From: Chitinophaga sp. YR573
Lineage (GTDB): Bacteria > Bacteroidota > Bacteroidia > Chitinophagales > Chitinophagaceae
Reading direction: 5' to 3'
Length of the DNA: 64,000 bases
Assembly: GCF_900110995.1 (NCBI RefSeq)
Contig: NZ_FOJF01000001.1
Coordinates: forward strand, 1,319,199 to 1,383,198
The notes beneath the pieces are model-generated. The model worked only from the letters and a program-made list of their open reading frames with translations, ran no database searches and was not told the DNA's origin. The position numbers and the translations under genes are program-made. Below, piece after piece: positions 63,928 through 64,000 of the stretch. Each line of letters begins with the position of its first letter. Position 1 is the first letter of the stretch.

Positions 63928-64000
63928 CGCTCACATTCGCAGCTACCACGATTCTTTAAATCAATAAGAACAAAACATTTCAGTATGCGATGATAGAATA

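Noticed and set aside
55867..64000. Second copy of the tRNA-Lys 3' end (att site)
   Set aside because: I looked for the T-arm and acceptor end downstream and found none within the window.

Overview
The window looks like a chromosome segment from a Bacteroidota bacterium, most likely a Chitinophaga-type member of the Chitinophagaceae. Supporting signs are Bacteroidota promoters (TTTG, then about 20 nt, then TAnnTTTG) placed directly in front of start codons, a PorT homologue and a type IX secretion sorting domain, a TonB-dependent receptor with a carboxypeptidase-like N-terminal domain, MenG, DUF983 and DUF2652 proteins, and an EF-G paralogue of the Bacteroides EF-G2 kind. The species call is inference; no 16S rRNA gene is present.

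Layout. 1-3.1 kb: a MacA/MacB/TolC-type efflux operon on the minus strand, with tolC cut by the window edge. 3.2-21.4 kb: mostly housekeeping genes on the plus strand: an acetyltransferase-like protein, a divergent hybrid kinase that has lost its phospho-accepting histidine, an M48 protease, dnaX, pyruvate dehydrogenase E2, a GbsR/MarR-type regulator with a likely operator, a CoA-binding protein, a YkuK-type RNase H-like protein, engB, menG-porT, dihydroorotase, a MutS-like ATPase and comM. 21.5-24.4 kb: an unknown secreted protein, an EamA transporter and a DUF2652 protein. 24.4-38.8 kb: a complete minus-strand respiratory complex I operon, nuoA-B-CD-E-F-G-H-I-J-K-L-M-N, with many start/stop overlaps. 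38.8-55.7 kb: a CBS-domain protein, an AraC regulator, a DUF885 protease, EF-G2, an ABC exporter, DUF983, a lipoprotein, a TonB receptor with a His-rich partner, a DUF1501/DUF1800 pair, a helix-turn-helix-like protein and a thiolase.

55.8-61.2 kb is an AT-rich accessory segment directly behind a tRNA-Lys gene. It holds an overlapping gene pair whose layout and sequence patterns recall phage lambda RexA/RexB (a cytosolic protein plus a four-helix membrane protein), a small unknown gene, a stand-alone (p)ppGpp-synthetase-fold protein with a novel C-terminal half, an immunity-like protein, three short perfect hairpins and decayed gene fragments. No integrase was found. This is the best candidate for an undescribed system. 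61.3-63.3 kb is a secreted GH65 enzyme. It is followed by a non-coding end with a 41-bp-arm palindrome built from 11-nt units and a perfect 24-bp hairpin.
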